From Candidatus Pelagibacterales bacterium (GTDB lineage Bacteria > Pseudomonadota > Alphaproteobacteria > TMED109): a stretch of 7,257 bases of DNA. The stretch lies in the NCBI GenBank assembly GCA_002684605.1, contig NYVM01000085.1:1-7257 (forward strand), read 5' to 3'. Shown in pieces: positions 1 through 6,362 of the stretch. A model generated the notes under the pieces. The model did not search any database. It saw only the letters and a program-made list of their open reading frames with translations, and was not told the origin of the DNA. The position numbers and the translations under genes are program-made. Positions within the stretch are counted from its first letter, which is position 1, and each line of letters begins with the position of its first letter.

Positions 1-18
1 TTGAATAAGCAAAAATAG
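1..18 (+). other. possible 3' tail of an upstream gene
   Basis: The first frame of the window reads five sense codons (LNKQK) and then TAG at 16-18. The other two plus frames also stop within the first seven bases, so any upstream plus-strand gene must end here or earlier. The 22 bases between this stop and the ATG at 41 are AT-rich with no clear promoter, so the phosphopantetheinyl transferase may belong to a longer upstream operon. Five codons cannot prove a gene. Confidence 0.2.
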
Positions 19-40
19 TTCTAAAAATCAATATTATCAA

Positions 41-670
41 ATGCCATTTCTTAAAGAATTCATAATTAATGAAAAAACTAAAATTAAGCTTTGGAAAGTT
101 AAAATAGGTGAACTTGATGCTAGTGGGCTAGATAATTACGATACTTATTATTTAAATTTAAAGAAAAATCACCTTGCTAAAGAACAATTTTTGGCCGTAA
201 GGAAAACTTTACAACTAGAGAATCCTAATTATAAAATTAGATACGATGAATTAGGCAAACCATCGATTAACTCAAATTTAAATATATCTATATCCCATTC
301 AAATCAGCTTGCAGGAATAGTGTTGTCTAAAACAAAGAATATTGGAATAGACATTGAATTACTTAGAAAAAAAGTATTTAATATTAAAGATAAATTTCTT
401 ACTGAAAAGGAAAAAATATATTTAAACAATAACTTAGCTCTAGAATTATTAACATTAATTTGGGTTTCAAAGGAATCTATATTTAAAGCTTTAAAAATAC
501 AAGGTGTTATTTTTTCTAAAAACATTCAAATAAATAAGTTCTCTTACCTTGATTCATATGGATCAGGCTATTATACAAACGGAGATATAATAATCAACTT
601 TAATTTATTTTTCTTTTATTTAAAAAATTATGTTATTTGCTTTGCTGAAAAAAATAACTTTGAAACATGA
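41..670 (+). CDS. 4'-phosphopantetheinyl transferase, Sfp-type superfamily
   Basis: The predicted cytoplasmic enzyme (209 aa) would transfer 4'-phosphopantetheine from coenzyme A to a serine of a carrier protein, making the holo form used in fatty-acid, polyketide, nonribosomal peptide or acyl-transfer chemistry. The superfamily signatures appear in order: GKPSI from residue 72, SISHS at 83-87, GIDIE at 102-106 and WVSKESIFKA at 141-150. By family knowledge D104, E106 and E145 would bind magnesium and K149 would contact the substrate. The length suits the Sfp/HetI class rather than the shorter AcpS class. The stop overlaps the next ATG in an ATGA (667-670), so it is probably translationally coupled to the FkbM methyltransferase. 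The ATG at 41 is the natural start, 22 bases after an in-window stop. No carrier protein is visible, so the partner is unknown. It could be the cell's general transferase or one dedicated to this locus. Confidence 0.9.
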   Translation: MPFLKEFIINEKTKIKLWKVKIGELDASGLDNYDTYYLNLKKNHLAKEQFLAVRKTLQLENPNYKIRYDELGKPSINSNLNISISHSNQLAGIVLSKTKNIGIDIELLRKKVFNIKDKFLTEKEKIYLNNNLALELLTLIWVSKESIFKALKIQGVIFSKNIQINKFSYLDSYGSGYYTNGDIIINFNLFFFYLKNYVICFAEKNNFET

Positions 671-1503
671 TTAAAAAGCTACTTTATTTTTTTACTATAA
701 AGTTTGGTCAAATTGACAAATCTGAGGAAATAGTATCATATAACGATGTGATAGGTTTAGAAATTATTTTAAATGGTTTTTATGAAAAAAATCATTTGGA
801 CCTACTTTTAAAAAGTTTTAACAAAAATATCTTATCTGGCACTTACATTGATGTAGGCTCTAATATTGGGAATCACTTGTTATATTTTTCTAAACATTTT
901 AAAAAGTTGGTTGGATTTGAGCCACAAAAAAAAACTTTTCAAATACTTGATCTAAATGTTAATTCTAAAGATAATATAGAAGTTCATAATTTTGGTTTAG
1001 ACAAAAATAGTAGTGATAAAACAATAAATATACCTTTAAATGGTTCTGGAGGAGGAACCCTTTTGAATCACGAAAAATCGACAGAAACTAGAACAGAAAA
1101 GGTACAATTAAGAGTATATGATGAATTGTTTGATATAAAAATCAGTTATATTAAAATTGATACTGAAGGATATGAATTAAACGTAATAAAATCAATGTAT
1201 AATTCTATAATAAAACACAAACCAATCATTAGTTTTGAACTTAATTCGTCTTTTATAGAAGATAAAAAAATAATACACACTCTTCAATTATTAGGATATG
1301 AAAAGTTTTATATTCCTAACTATACATTATTCATATCAAAAAAAGGAATAGTTTATAAATTAATACGAATTATAATTAATATAATTCGTAAAGAGTATAG
1401 AAAACTTAAAGAAATTTCCGTAAATGAACTTTTGAATGGGAATAAATCATATGAATTAATTACTACTTACAATAAAGACTCAATTTATAAACTAAATGTA
1501 TGA
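667..1503 (+). CDS. FkbM family SAM-dependent methyltransferase
   Basis: This 278-aa protein has the FkbM-type class I methyltransferase pattern. The SAM-binding motif I is YIDVGSNIGNH (60-70), the acidic end of strand 2 is GFEP (83-86), the FkbM signature is YIKIDTEGYE (161-170), and a late strand reads ISFELN (188-193). FkbM relatives O-methylate small molecules or sugar hydroxyls and are frequent in polysaccharide and glycolipid loci; the substrate here cannot be read from sequence. The C-terminal 60 residues are basic and isoleucine-rich and lie beyond the catalytic core. The ATG sits in an ATGA overlap with the phosphopantetheinyl transferase stop, and its own TGA (1501-1503) again forms an ATGA with a further ATG at 1500. 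It was therefore probably a middle gene of an operon. No signal peptide is seen, so it should be cytoplasmic. Confidence 0.9.
   Translation: MIKKLLYFFTIKFGQIDKSEEIVSYNDVIGLEIILNGFYEKNHLDLLLKSFNKNILSGTYIDVGSNIGNHLLYFSKHFKKLVGFEPQKKTFQILDLNVNSKDNIEVHNFGLDKNSSDKTINIPLNGSGGGTLLNHEKSTETRTEKVQLRVYDELFDIKISYIKIDTEGYELNVIKSMYNSIIKHKPIISFELNSSFIEDKKIIHTLQLLGYEKFYIPNYTLFISKKGIVYKLIRIIINIIRKEYRKLKEISVNELLNGNKSYELITTYNKDSIYKLNV
1364..1390. repeat. 11-bp perfect inverted repeat inside the methyltransferase gene
   Basis: The arms TACGAATTATA (1364-1374) and TATAATTCGTA (1380-1390) are exact reverse complements around a 5-base loop. They encode part of the isoleucine-rich tail (RIIINIIRK) of the FkbM protein. 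No T-run follows on either strand, so it does not look like an intrinsic terminator. In such AT-rich sequence, and with a repeated Ile/Arg pattern, chance is a reasonable explanation. Confidence 0.5.
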
Positions 1504-1601
1504 TAATTTTTAATTTAAGTCCTTTTATGTCATTAAAATATAATTTTCTCTTAATAATTAAAAAACTTTTTTGTACCCATCCCATTAATAATTTTATCTA
1601 A
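1500..1601 (+). pseudogene. ATGA-coupled 33-codon frame, probable truncated 5' end of a gene
   Basis: An ATG at 1500-1502 overlaps the FkbM stop as ATGA, the same arrangement that joins the two genes before it. The frame runs 33 codons to TAA at 1599-1601. The peptide begins MIIFNLSPF, has an internal Met at codon 10, then a hydrophobic and basic stretch, LLIIKKLFCTHPINN. This resembles the N-terminal 'hydrophobic stretch then HP-L/I-N' pattern I know from many Bacteroidetes FkbM-type methyltransferases. After the stop the same frame continues as ELIFSFIKITN before TAG at 1635-1637, which vaguely keeps that pattern (xLxxFIKxxx). I infer a decayed or deleted second methyltransferase gene, cut off where the convergent sugar operon begins. 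It could instead be a genuine small peptide or chance. The coupling is directly visible; the family assignment is weak. Confidence 0.35.
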
Positions 1602-1630
1602 GAGTTGATTTTTTCTTTTATAAAAATTAC

Positions 1631-1661
1631 AAATTAGTTTTTCGATTAATAAAACTAATTT
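1631..1661 (-). terminator. hairpin at the end of the aminosugar operon
   Basis: The arms AAATTAGTTTT (1631-1641) and AAAACTAATTT (1651-1661) are perfect 11-base reverse complements with a 9-base loop. Read on the minus strand, the hairpin begins inside the last codons of the aminotransferase gene (its TAG is 1657-1655) and is followed by GTAATTTTTAT, a moderate T-run. This suits a Rho-independent terminator for the minus-strand operon. The stem has only one G-C pair, so its stability is doubtful. On the plus strand the bases after it are A-rich, so it is a poor terminator in that direction. Confidence 0.4.
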
Positions 1662-2794
1662 AAAACAGAATCAATTGAAATTTTTAATTTCTCAATTACA
1701 TATTTAATTTCATTATCGTTCATTTGATACAAAGGAAGCCTAAGCAGTCTGTTTCCTGCATTTTCTGTATTTTTCATTTCACCTAAAGTTAATCCAATCT
1801 GTCTACCTTTTTTTGAACTATGAAGAGGTACGTATCCAATATATGCATCTATATTATATGACTTTAACTTAGAAATTAACTTCTGTCTAATTTCTAAATC
1901 TCTGAACTCAATCCAAAATGCATGAAAATTAGTTTGAACATTTTCTGGCAATTTTATATGCCTGATTGAATTACAATATGTTTTTTTATTAAAAAAATTG
2001 TAATATTTATCAAATACTTTTTTTCTTGAAAGTTGAAGAGAATTTAGATTATTTAGCTGATCGAAAAGCAATGAAGCAAGAATATCAGATAATAGAAAAG
2101 AACTTCCCCAATCTATCCAACTATATTTATCAATTATTCCTGATACAACTTGACTTCTGTTTGTTCCTTTTTCCCATAAAAAATCTGCTCTATCATAATA
2201 ATTAGAATTATTAATTAATAAAGCACCTCCTTCTCCACATGAGTAGCCCTTTGTTGCATGAAATGAGAATGTAGCAAGATCAGCAATACTTCCAGCATAT
2301 TTATTCTTATAAACAGAATTTACGGCTTGAGCAGCATCTTCTATTACAACTATGTTATTTTTTTTTGCAAAATCCATAATAGGATCCATATCACAAACTA
2401 TACCAGCATAGTGTACTACTACTATAGCTCTAGTTTTTTCAGTAAAACCTTGCAGGATGTTTTCAATAGTAATATTTTTTGTGTTTATATCAACATCTAC
2501 GAATACAGGTTTAAAACCATTTGAAGCAAAAGCTAGTGCAGAACTACTAAACGTGTAAGAAGGAACAATTACTTCATCTCCAGGTTTAGCATCTACCAAT
2601 AAAGCACACATTTCTAATGCATCTGTACAACTTGTGGTTAATAAACATTTGCCAATTTTAAATTTTTCTTCTATAAAAGAATGGACTTTTTTTGAGAATG
2701 GGCCATTTCCAGTATGATGACCAGTACTTAATGATTCTTCTAAAACATTTAACTCATTTCCAGTTGTTGGAGGCTTAAAGAAAGGAATTTTCAT
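1655..2794 (-). CDS. WecE/RffA-like dTDP-sugar 4-aminotransferase (DegT/DnrJ/EryC1/StrS family)
   Basis: This PLP-dependent sugar aminotransferase (379 aa, full family length) should move an amino group from glutamate to the C4 keto group of a dTDP-deoxyhexose. Visible motifs are TTSCTDALEM (53-62), GDEVIVPSYTF (72-82), VVVHYAGIVCDMD (125-137), IEDAAQAV (151-158) and SFHATKGYSCGEGGA (177-191). K182 is the expected Schiff-base lysine and D153 the residue pairing with the PLP ring nitrogen. WEKGTNRSQ (207-215), IDKYSWIDWGSSF (221-233) and the C-terminal NRLLRLPLY closely follow E. coli WecE (dTDP-4-amino-4,6-dideoxygalactose transaminase). The ATG (2794) overlaps the ketoreductase stop as ATGA. 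Because it is last in an operon that first removes the C2 hydroxyl, I infer that its substrate is a 2,6-dideoxy-4-ketohexose rather than the WecE substrate. The family and PLP role are secure; the exact substrate is not. Confidence 0.92.
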   Translation of the reverse strand: MKIPFFKPPTTGNELNVLEESLSTGHHTGNGPFSKKVHSFIEEKFKIGKCLLTTSCTDALEMCALLVDAKPGDEVIVPSYTFSSSALAFASNGFKPVFVDVDINTKNITIENILQGFTEKTRAIVVVHYAGIVCDMDPIMDFAKKNNIVVIEDAAQAVNSVYKNKYAGSIADLATFSFHATKGYSCGEGGALLINNSNYYDRADFLWEKGTNRSQVVSGIIDKYSWIDWGSSFLLSDILASLLFDQLNNLNSLQLSRKKVFDKYYNFFNKKTYCNSIRHIKLPENVQTNFHAFWIEFRDLEIRQKLISKLKSYNIDAYIGYVPLHSSKKGRQIGLTLGEMKNTENAGNRLLRLPLYQMNDNEIKYVIEKLKISIDSVLN

Positions 2795-3708
2795 AATCTT
2801 AAAATTAATTTATTTAATGTTTCTGCTTGTTTTAAAGTCTCATTGTTAATCTCTTCTTTATCTGGATTTCTTAAAATATAGTCTAGTAATCTCTTAAAGT
2901 GACAGTCAGAAAACTTAATTTCTGTTAAATTAGTATTATAATTATTAGTTATAATTGCATCTTCTCCACTCCCTATTGTGAATGGCTGATTGATAGTAAA
3001 TTTCCCTTTTTTTGAATGAATAGACAAACTACTCTGATAGTATTTATCAAAAGAATAATAAAATTTTACTACTAAATCCTGTTTTGATGAAATAAATGAC
3101 CCTGAAGCACCTAAATCTATATTTTTCTTTTCACTTTTAAAGTTAAAGATATTTAGAAGTTCAAAGTCTTCATTAGGAAAGAAATTAGAAATTACACTAC
3201 ATGGATAGGAGCCCAAATCAAGACATGCTCCACCAGAAAGTCTATTATTATAACGTATATTTGAATTTGAAAAACTTGGAACTGTAAAAATTATATCTAT
3301 TAAATAAGGGCGGTCTTTTTTTATTATTTTTTTTAATTCATGTGTCCTTTTATGATATTTCCATTGTAAGCTTTCCAAAACAAACAAATTATTTTTTTTT
3401 GCAAGATTAATTAAATTCACAGTCTTTTTAAGACTAATCGTAGTGGGCTTTTCAACCCAAACATTTATACCTTTATTTAAGTAATGCTTAGCTATTTCAT
3501 AATGTAATGAATTTGGTAAGGCTATGTAAACTATGTCTACCTCATGGTTTTCAAATTTTTCATATCCTTCAATTTGATGAAATCTTTTTTCATGAACATC
3601 TATTGTTCTTCTAGCAACACCTACTAATTCAACAGACTTATTCTCTAAAAAAATGGCTAGCCATTTTCTCTTAAAAATATCTCCGCAACCAATAACTCCT
3701 ATTCTCAT
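2791..3708 (-). CDS. Gfo/Idh/MocA oxidoreductase, probable NDP-hexose 3-ketoreductase
   Basis: This cytoplasmic NAD(P)-dependent enzyme (305 aa) most likely reduces the C3 ketone left by the 2,3-dehydratase. The Rossmann entry is GVIGCGDIFKRK (4-15), then DIVYIALPNSLHYE (58-71) and WVEKP (84-88), whose K87 is the conserved lysine of the fold. The substrate domain has IRYNNRLSGGACLDLGSYP (151-169), giving D164 and Y168 at the places of the catalytic-region Asp and Tyr. From memory of the kijanose enzyme KijD10, the segments around IRY...GGA.LD.G.YP and the later FYYSFDKYYQSS..IHSKKGKF agree well, which favours the deoxysugar ketoreductase branch over general Gfo/Idh dehydrogenases. ATGA overlaps join it to the genes on both sides (2791-2794 and 3705-3708). 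Whether C3 is reduced to an axial or equatorial hydroxyl cannot be told. Confidence 0.85.
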   Translation of the reverse strand: MRIGVIGCGDIFKRKWLAIFLENKSVELVGVARRTIDVHEKRFHQIEGYEKFENHEVDIVYIALPNSLHYEIAKHYLNKGINVWVEKPTTISLKKTVNLINLAKKNNLFVLESLQWKYHKRTHELKKIIKKDRPYLIDIIFTVPSFSNSNIRYNNRLSGGACLDLGSYPCSVISNFFPNEDFELLNIFNFKSEKKNIDLGASGSFISSKQDLVVKFYYSFDKYYQSSLSIHSKKGKFTINQPFTIGSGEDAIITNNYNTNLTEIKFSDCHFKRLLDYILRNPDKEEINNETLKQAETLNKLILRL

Positions 3709-5081
3709 AATTCTGAAGGCAAGATTGACAAAATTGTTCTAAGCTCAATGTTAACATTACCTGAAAACTTAATCATTTCATGAATTTGAGATAAAGTCAT
3801 CCACTGAAATGAAGAAGATAAATCCAAATCAAAAAAACTTACTTCGTAAAGTTCATTTCTGTTTTGTTCTTGATAAAACCTACCACCTTCCTCGCTTTGA
3901 ATTATTGAAAAATGGAGCTTAGAATTTTTCATCAAATCTAATACAAAAATATCATCATTATCCAGAGACCCAAAAGAAGTTTGAATTGATGGGCCTAGAC
4001 TAAGACCGTCATAGATGCCTATTTCTTGTTTACATCTAATCAAAAAATGAGGCACTCTATTTATTCTAGCGAAAATAATTGAAATTAAGCCTTTTCCAAC
4101 TGGTTTTATCATTGGCTGATCCCAACTTAAAACTTCTCTATTACTAATTTTAACATTAACCCCAATTACCTCAAAAAATCTATTTGAAGTATGATAAATT
4201 TTATCTTTATCAAACACCCATTCATCCAGTTTATTAATCTTTTCTTTTTCTAGTCTAGATTCAACATTAAGCTTGTTTTTAGTTATCCAAAACTTAATTT
4301 CTTCTATAGATCTGTATGAGTCTTGGCTTAGTAATAAGTTCTTTTCCTTAAAATAATTTTCAAATGATATAGAATCGAAGTCTTTTAAAAAATCATCATT
4401 ATATGAAATAGGAAGACACCCAATAACTGACCTAGTATCCATATTGACTATATTATCAATTTTCATTAATTTTTTTATTTGATAAATAGATAACCACTTA
4501 AAGCGATCACTCTTAATTTTAACATCGTTATCGTAAACTATGATATTCCTATTTTTTTTAAATAAAAATCTACTTCCCTGTTCGGTCTGTAATTCATCAT
4601 AAATAATTCTACTTTTAGATGAGAGATCAAAATACTCAAAATATTCTGGAAGGTTTCCACCATGAACTTTTGTAAAATTACTTTTAGTGGCTTGGATAGT
4701 TGGAGAAATTTGAACAGTATTAATATTTCCAGGCTCGACTTTAGCTTGCATCAAAAAGTGTAGTACTCCATTAAACTCCTTACATATTACGCCTAAATAA
4801 CCAACTTCAGGCTGATGAATTATAGGCTGACACCATCCTTTAGATTTTGAGTTTAATTTACCTGAAATTCTTAAACCTTGAATTGAAAAAAACTTCCCAG
4901 TTTTATGTGAAATTTTATCAAAACTTACATCCCAATTTTCTAGATCAGAAATACTCTTTTCTCTAACATCAACACTTACATTTTGATTTGAATCTTTTAT
5001 CCATTTAATTAAATCAGGGAATGATTCAATAGTTTTAGAATTTTTGTCATTTGATGCTATTATACAATTTAGTAGTTTCAA
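3705..5081 (-). CDS. NDP-hexose 2,3-dehydratase (EvaA/SpnO-type, two tandem domains)
   Basis: This enzyme (458 aa) should eliminate the C2 hydroxyl of dTDP-4-keto-6-deoxyglucose, giving a 3,4-diketo-2,6-dideoxy sugar, the committed step to 2-deoxyhexoses. Two homologous halves are visible, about 47-225 and 285-456. Paired motifs: FFSIQGLRI / FFEVIGVNV; WCQPIIHQPEVG / WDQPMIKPVGKG; LHFLMQAKVEPGN / PHFLIRCKQEIGI; SPTIQAT / GPSIQTS; QTEQGSRF / QSEEGGRF; FKWLSIYQI / FQWMTLSQI. This duplication and length are typical of the Hexose_dehydrat family. The first codon is TTG (5081-5079): the frame opens after TAA at 5099-5097 and holds no ATG before residue 111, well inside domain 1. A GGG precedes the TTG directly, and an ATT at 5096 is the only other near option I see. 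It is the first gene of the trio; its stop overlaps the ketoreductase start. Confidence 0.9.
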   Translation of the reverse strand: MKLLNCIIASNDKNSKTIESFPDLIKWIKDSNQNVSVDVREKSISDLENWDVSFDKISHKTGKFFSIQGLRISGKLNSKSKGWCQPIIHQPEVGYLGVICKEFNGVLHFLMQAKVEPGNINTVQISPTIQATKSNFTKVHGGNLPEYFEYFDLSSKSRIIYDELQTEQGSRFLFKKNRNIIVYDNDVKIKSDRFKWLSIYQIKKLMKIDNIVNMDTRSVIGCLPISYNDDFLKDFDSISFENYFKEKNLLLSQDSYRSIEEIKFWITKNKLNVESRLEKEKINKLDEWVFDKDKIYHTSNRFFEVIGVNVKISNREVLSWDQPMIKPVGKGLISIIFARINRVPHFLIRCKQEIGIYDGLSLGPSIQTSFGSLDNDDIFVLDLMKNSKLHFSIIQSEEGGRFYQEQNRNELYEVSFFDLDLSSSFQWMTLSQIHEMIKFSGNVNIELRTILSILPSEL

Positions 5082-5180
5082 CCCTTTAAACTTAATTTAT
5101 TAAAAATAATAAAGTTAAATTTGAAATAGACTATTATAGATATAAAATTAAGATTATGTTTTGCTTAAAGACTTTTATAT
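5082..5180. promoter_or_regulatory. divergent intergenic region, probable promoters for both flanking units
   Basis: These 99 AT-rich bases separate the sugar operon (minus) from pnuC (plus), so both promoters should lie here. On the plus strand TATGTTTTG (5155-5163) is one base off the Bacteroidetes -7 element TAnnTTTG, about 18 bases before the pnuC ATG; no properly spaced -33 TTG precedes it (the only TTTG is at 5120-5123, too far). On the minus strand TAACTTTA (5117-5110) matches seven of eight positions, again without a clear -33 box. I see no CTGAGA-type thiamine riboswitch core and no stable hairpin. That promoters are here is reasonable; the exact boxes are guesses. Confidence 0.35.
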
Positions 5181-5807
5181 ATGGATCAAATTTTTGATTT
5201 ACTTTTTTCACAGTATTCATCATATTCAGATACGTTTATTTTCTTAGAACTTATAGCAGTAATAACAAATATTATTAGTGTAATATTTGCTAAGCAAAAT
5301 AATATTCTAGTATATCCTACAGGATTAATTGGTACTGGAATTTTTGTTTTTATTCTGTTTAATTTTGATTTATTCGGAGACATGATTGTTAACGGATATT
5401 TTTTTTTAGTATCTATATATGGTTGGTATTTTTGGTCAAGAAAGAAAGATAAAGTATTAATAAATAATATTTCAGAGCTTGAAAATAAAGATTACAATAA
5501 TCTCATTTTTCTTTTTTTATTAAGCCTTATCTCAATATACTTTATTTATGTTCAATTTGATAAATGGAATAATTGGACTGCATATATTGACTGTATTACA
5601 ACTGCAATTTTCTTTGTGGCAATGTGGCTTATGGCAAAAAGAAAAGTTGAGAGCTGGATATTTTGGATTATAGGTGATATAATTACAGTTCCTCTATATT
5701 TTTATAAAGGATTAACTATTTCTTCTATACAGTATATTATTTTTACAGGATTAGCAATATTAGGTTATATATCATGGAAAAAAATCTTATTCAAAAACAA
5801 TCATTAA
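5181..5807 (+). CDS. pnuC: PnuC family vitamin transporter, probably nicotinamide riboside
   Basis: This inner-membrane protein (208 aa) has about seven hydrophobic segments with short loops, the size and topology of PnuC facilitators, which carry nicotinamide riboside inward and rely on intracellular phosphorylation to trap it. Family features seen are NILVYPTGLIGTGIF (41-55), GDMIVNGYFFLVSIYGWYFW (66-85) with the WxxW motif W82/W85, NWTAYIDCITTAIFF (131-145), and ESWIFWIIGDI (157-167) followed by LYFYKGL. No cleavable signal peptide is needed. The next gene, a NadR-like ribosylnicotinamide kinase, starts 34 bases before this one ends, which favours nicotinamide riboside over thiamine (PnuT) or riboflavin (PnuX). 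The lack of a visible thiamine riboswitch upstream points the same way. The ATG at 5181 gives the expected N-terminus. Confidence 0.9.
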   Translation: MDQIFDLLFSQYSSYSDTFIFLELIAVITNIISVIFAKQNNILVYPTGLIGTGIFVFILFNFDLFGDMIVNGYFFLVSIYGWYFWSRKKDKVLINNISELENKDYNNLIFLFLLSLISIYFIYVQFDKWNNWTAYIDCITTAIFFVAMWLMAKRKVESWIFWIIGDIITVPLYFYKGLTISSIQYIIFTGLAILGYISWKKILFKNNH

Positions 5808-6358
5808 TTAAAAGAGTCGTTATATGTGGCCCTGAGTCAACAGGAAAATCTACTCTGGTTAAAAACCTTTCTATTTATTTTAAAACTAATTATGTTGATG
5901 AATTTGCAAGAGATTTTCTTCAAGAAAAATGGAATAAAAGTAGACAAACGTGCACAAAAAAAGATCTAATAAAGATAGCTAAAGGCCAGATTGCTTTAGA
6001 AAATTTAAAACTTAAAAATTCAAATAAAATTATTTTTTGTGACACAAATATTCTAACTACAGTTGCATGGTCAAAGACACATTTTAATGGATTTTGCGAT
6101 CCATGGCTTGTAGGTCAATTAGAAAACTTAAGATATGATTACTACCTCATTTTAAATACGGATGTTGCTTGGGTTAAGGACGATTTAAGAGACAGACCAG
6201 ATGATCGCCAGAAAATGTTTTCAGCACATAAATATGAGCTTGATTTTTTTAAAGTAAATTATGATATAATAAAGGGCTCAAATTTCAACTCAAGATTAAA
6301 ACAATCAATAGAAACTATAAACAAAGTATTAATTGGTATTAGTCCTAGTAATAATTAA
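5774..6358 (+). CDS. NadR-like ribosylnicotinamide kinase (AAA/P-loop ATPase)
   Basis: This cytoplasmic kinase (194 aa) should phosphorylate nicotinamide riboside to NMN with ATP, trapping what PnuC imports for NAD synthesis. It has the P-loop GPESTGKST (19-27), YVDEFARDFLQEKW (40-53), KIAKGQIALE (67-76), a Walker-B-like IIFCDTN (86-92) and the lid-like DDLRDRPDDRQ (136-146). The pattern fits the C-terminal kinase domain of NadR. The N-terminal helix-turn-helix and NMN adenylyltransferase domains of enterobacterial NadR are absent, so the adenylyl step must be done by another enzyme. The ATG at 5774 lies inside pnuC in another frame (34-base overlap), which argues for coupled translation. No other ATG precedes the P-loop, leaving 18 residues before it. 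The exact substrate is inferred from the neighbour. Confidence 0.85.
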   Translation: MEKNLIQKQSLIKRVVICGPESTGKSTLVKNLSIYFKTNYVDEFARDFLQEKWNKSRQTCTKKDLIKIAKGQIALENLKLKNSNKIIFCDTNILTTVAWSKTHFNGFCDPWLVGQLENLRYDYYLILNTDVAWVKDDLRDRPDDRQKMFSAHKYELDFFKVNYDIIKGSNFNSRLKQSIETINKVLIGISPSNN

Positions 6359-6362
6359 ATTA

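Noticed and set aside
304..525. Open minus-strand frame opposite the phosphopantetheinyl transferase
   Set aside because: It lies antisense within a gene whose motifs are clear, and its translation resembles no family I know.
2327..2524. Open plus-strand frame opposite the aminotransferase
   Set aside because: It is antisense to the PLP-domain coding region, and its Tyr/Ser/Phe-rich translation is typical of shadow frames in AT-rich DNA.
3705..5081. Reading the internal duplication of the dehydratase as a recent gene fusion or new repeat protein
   Set aside because: Two tandem homologous domains are the normal architecture of the NDP-hexose 2,3-dehydratase family, and the halves here are strongly diverged.
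5082..5180. Possible thiamine (TPP) riboswitch upstream of a PnuC-family gene
   Set aside because: Bacteroidetes pnuT genes often carry one, so I looked for it. There is no CTGAGA core or paired stems in these 99 AT-rich bases.
5186..5383. Open minus-strand frame opposite pnuC
   Set aside because: pnuC is firmly supported on the other strand, and this frame has no recognisable feature.
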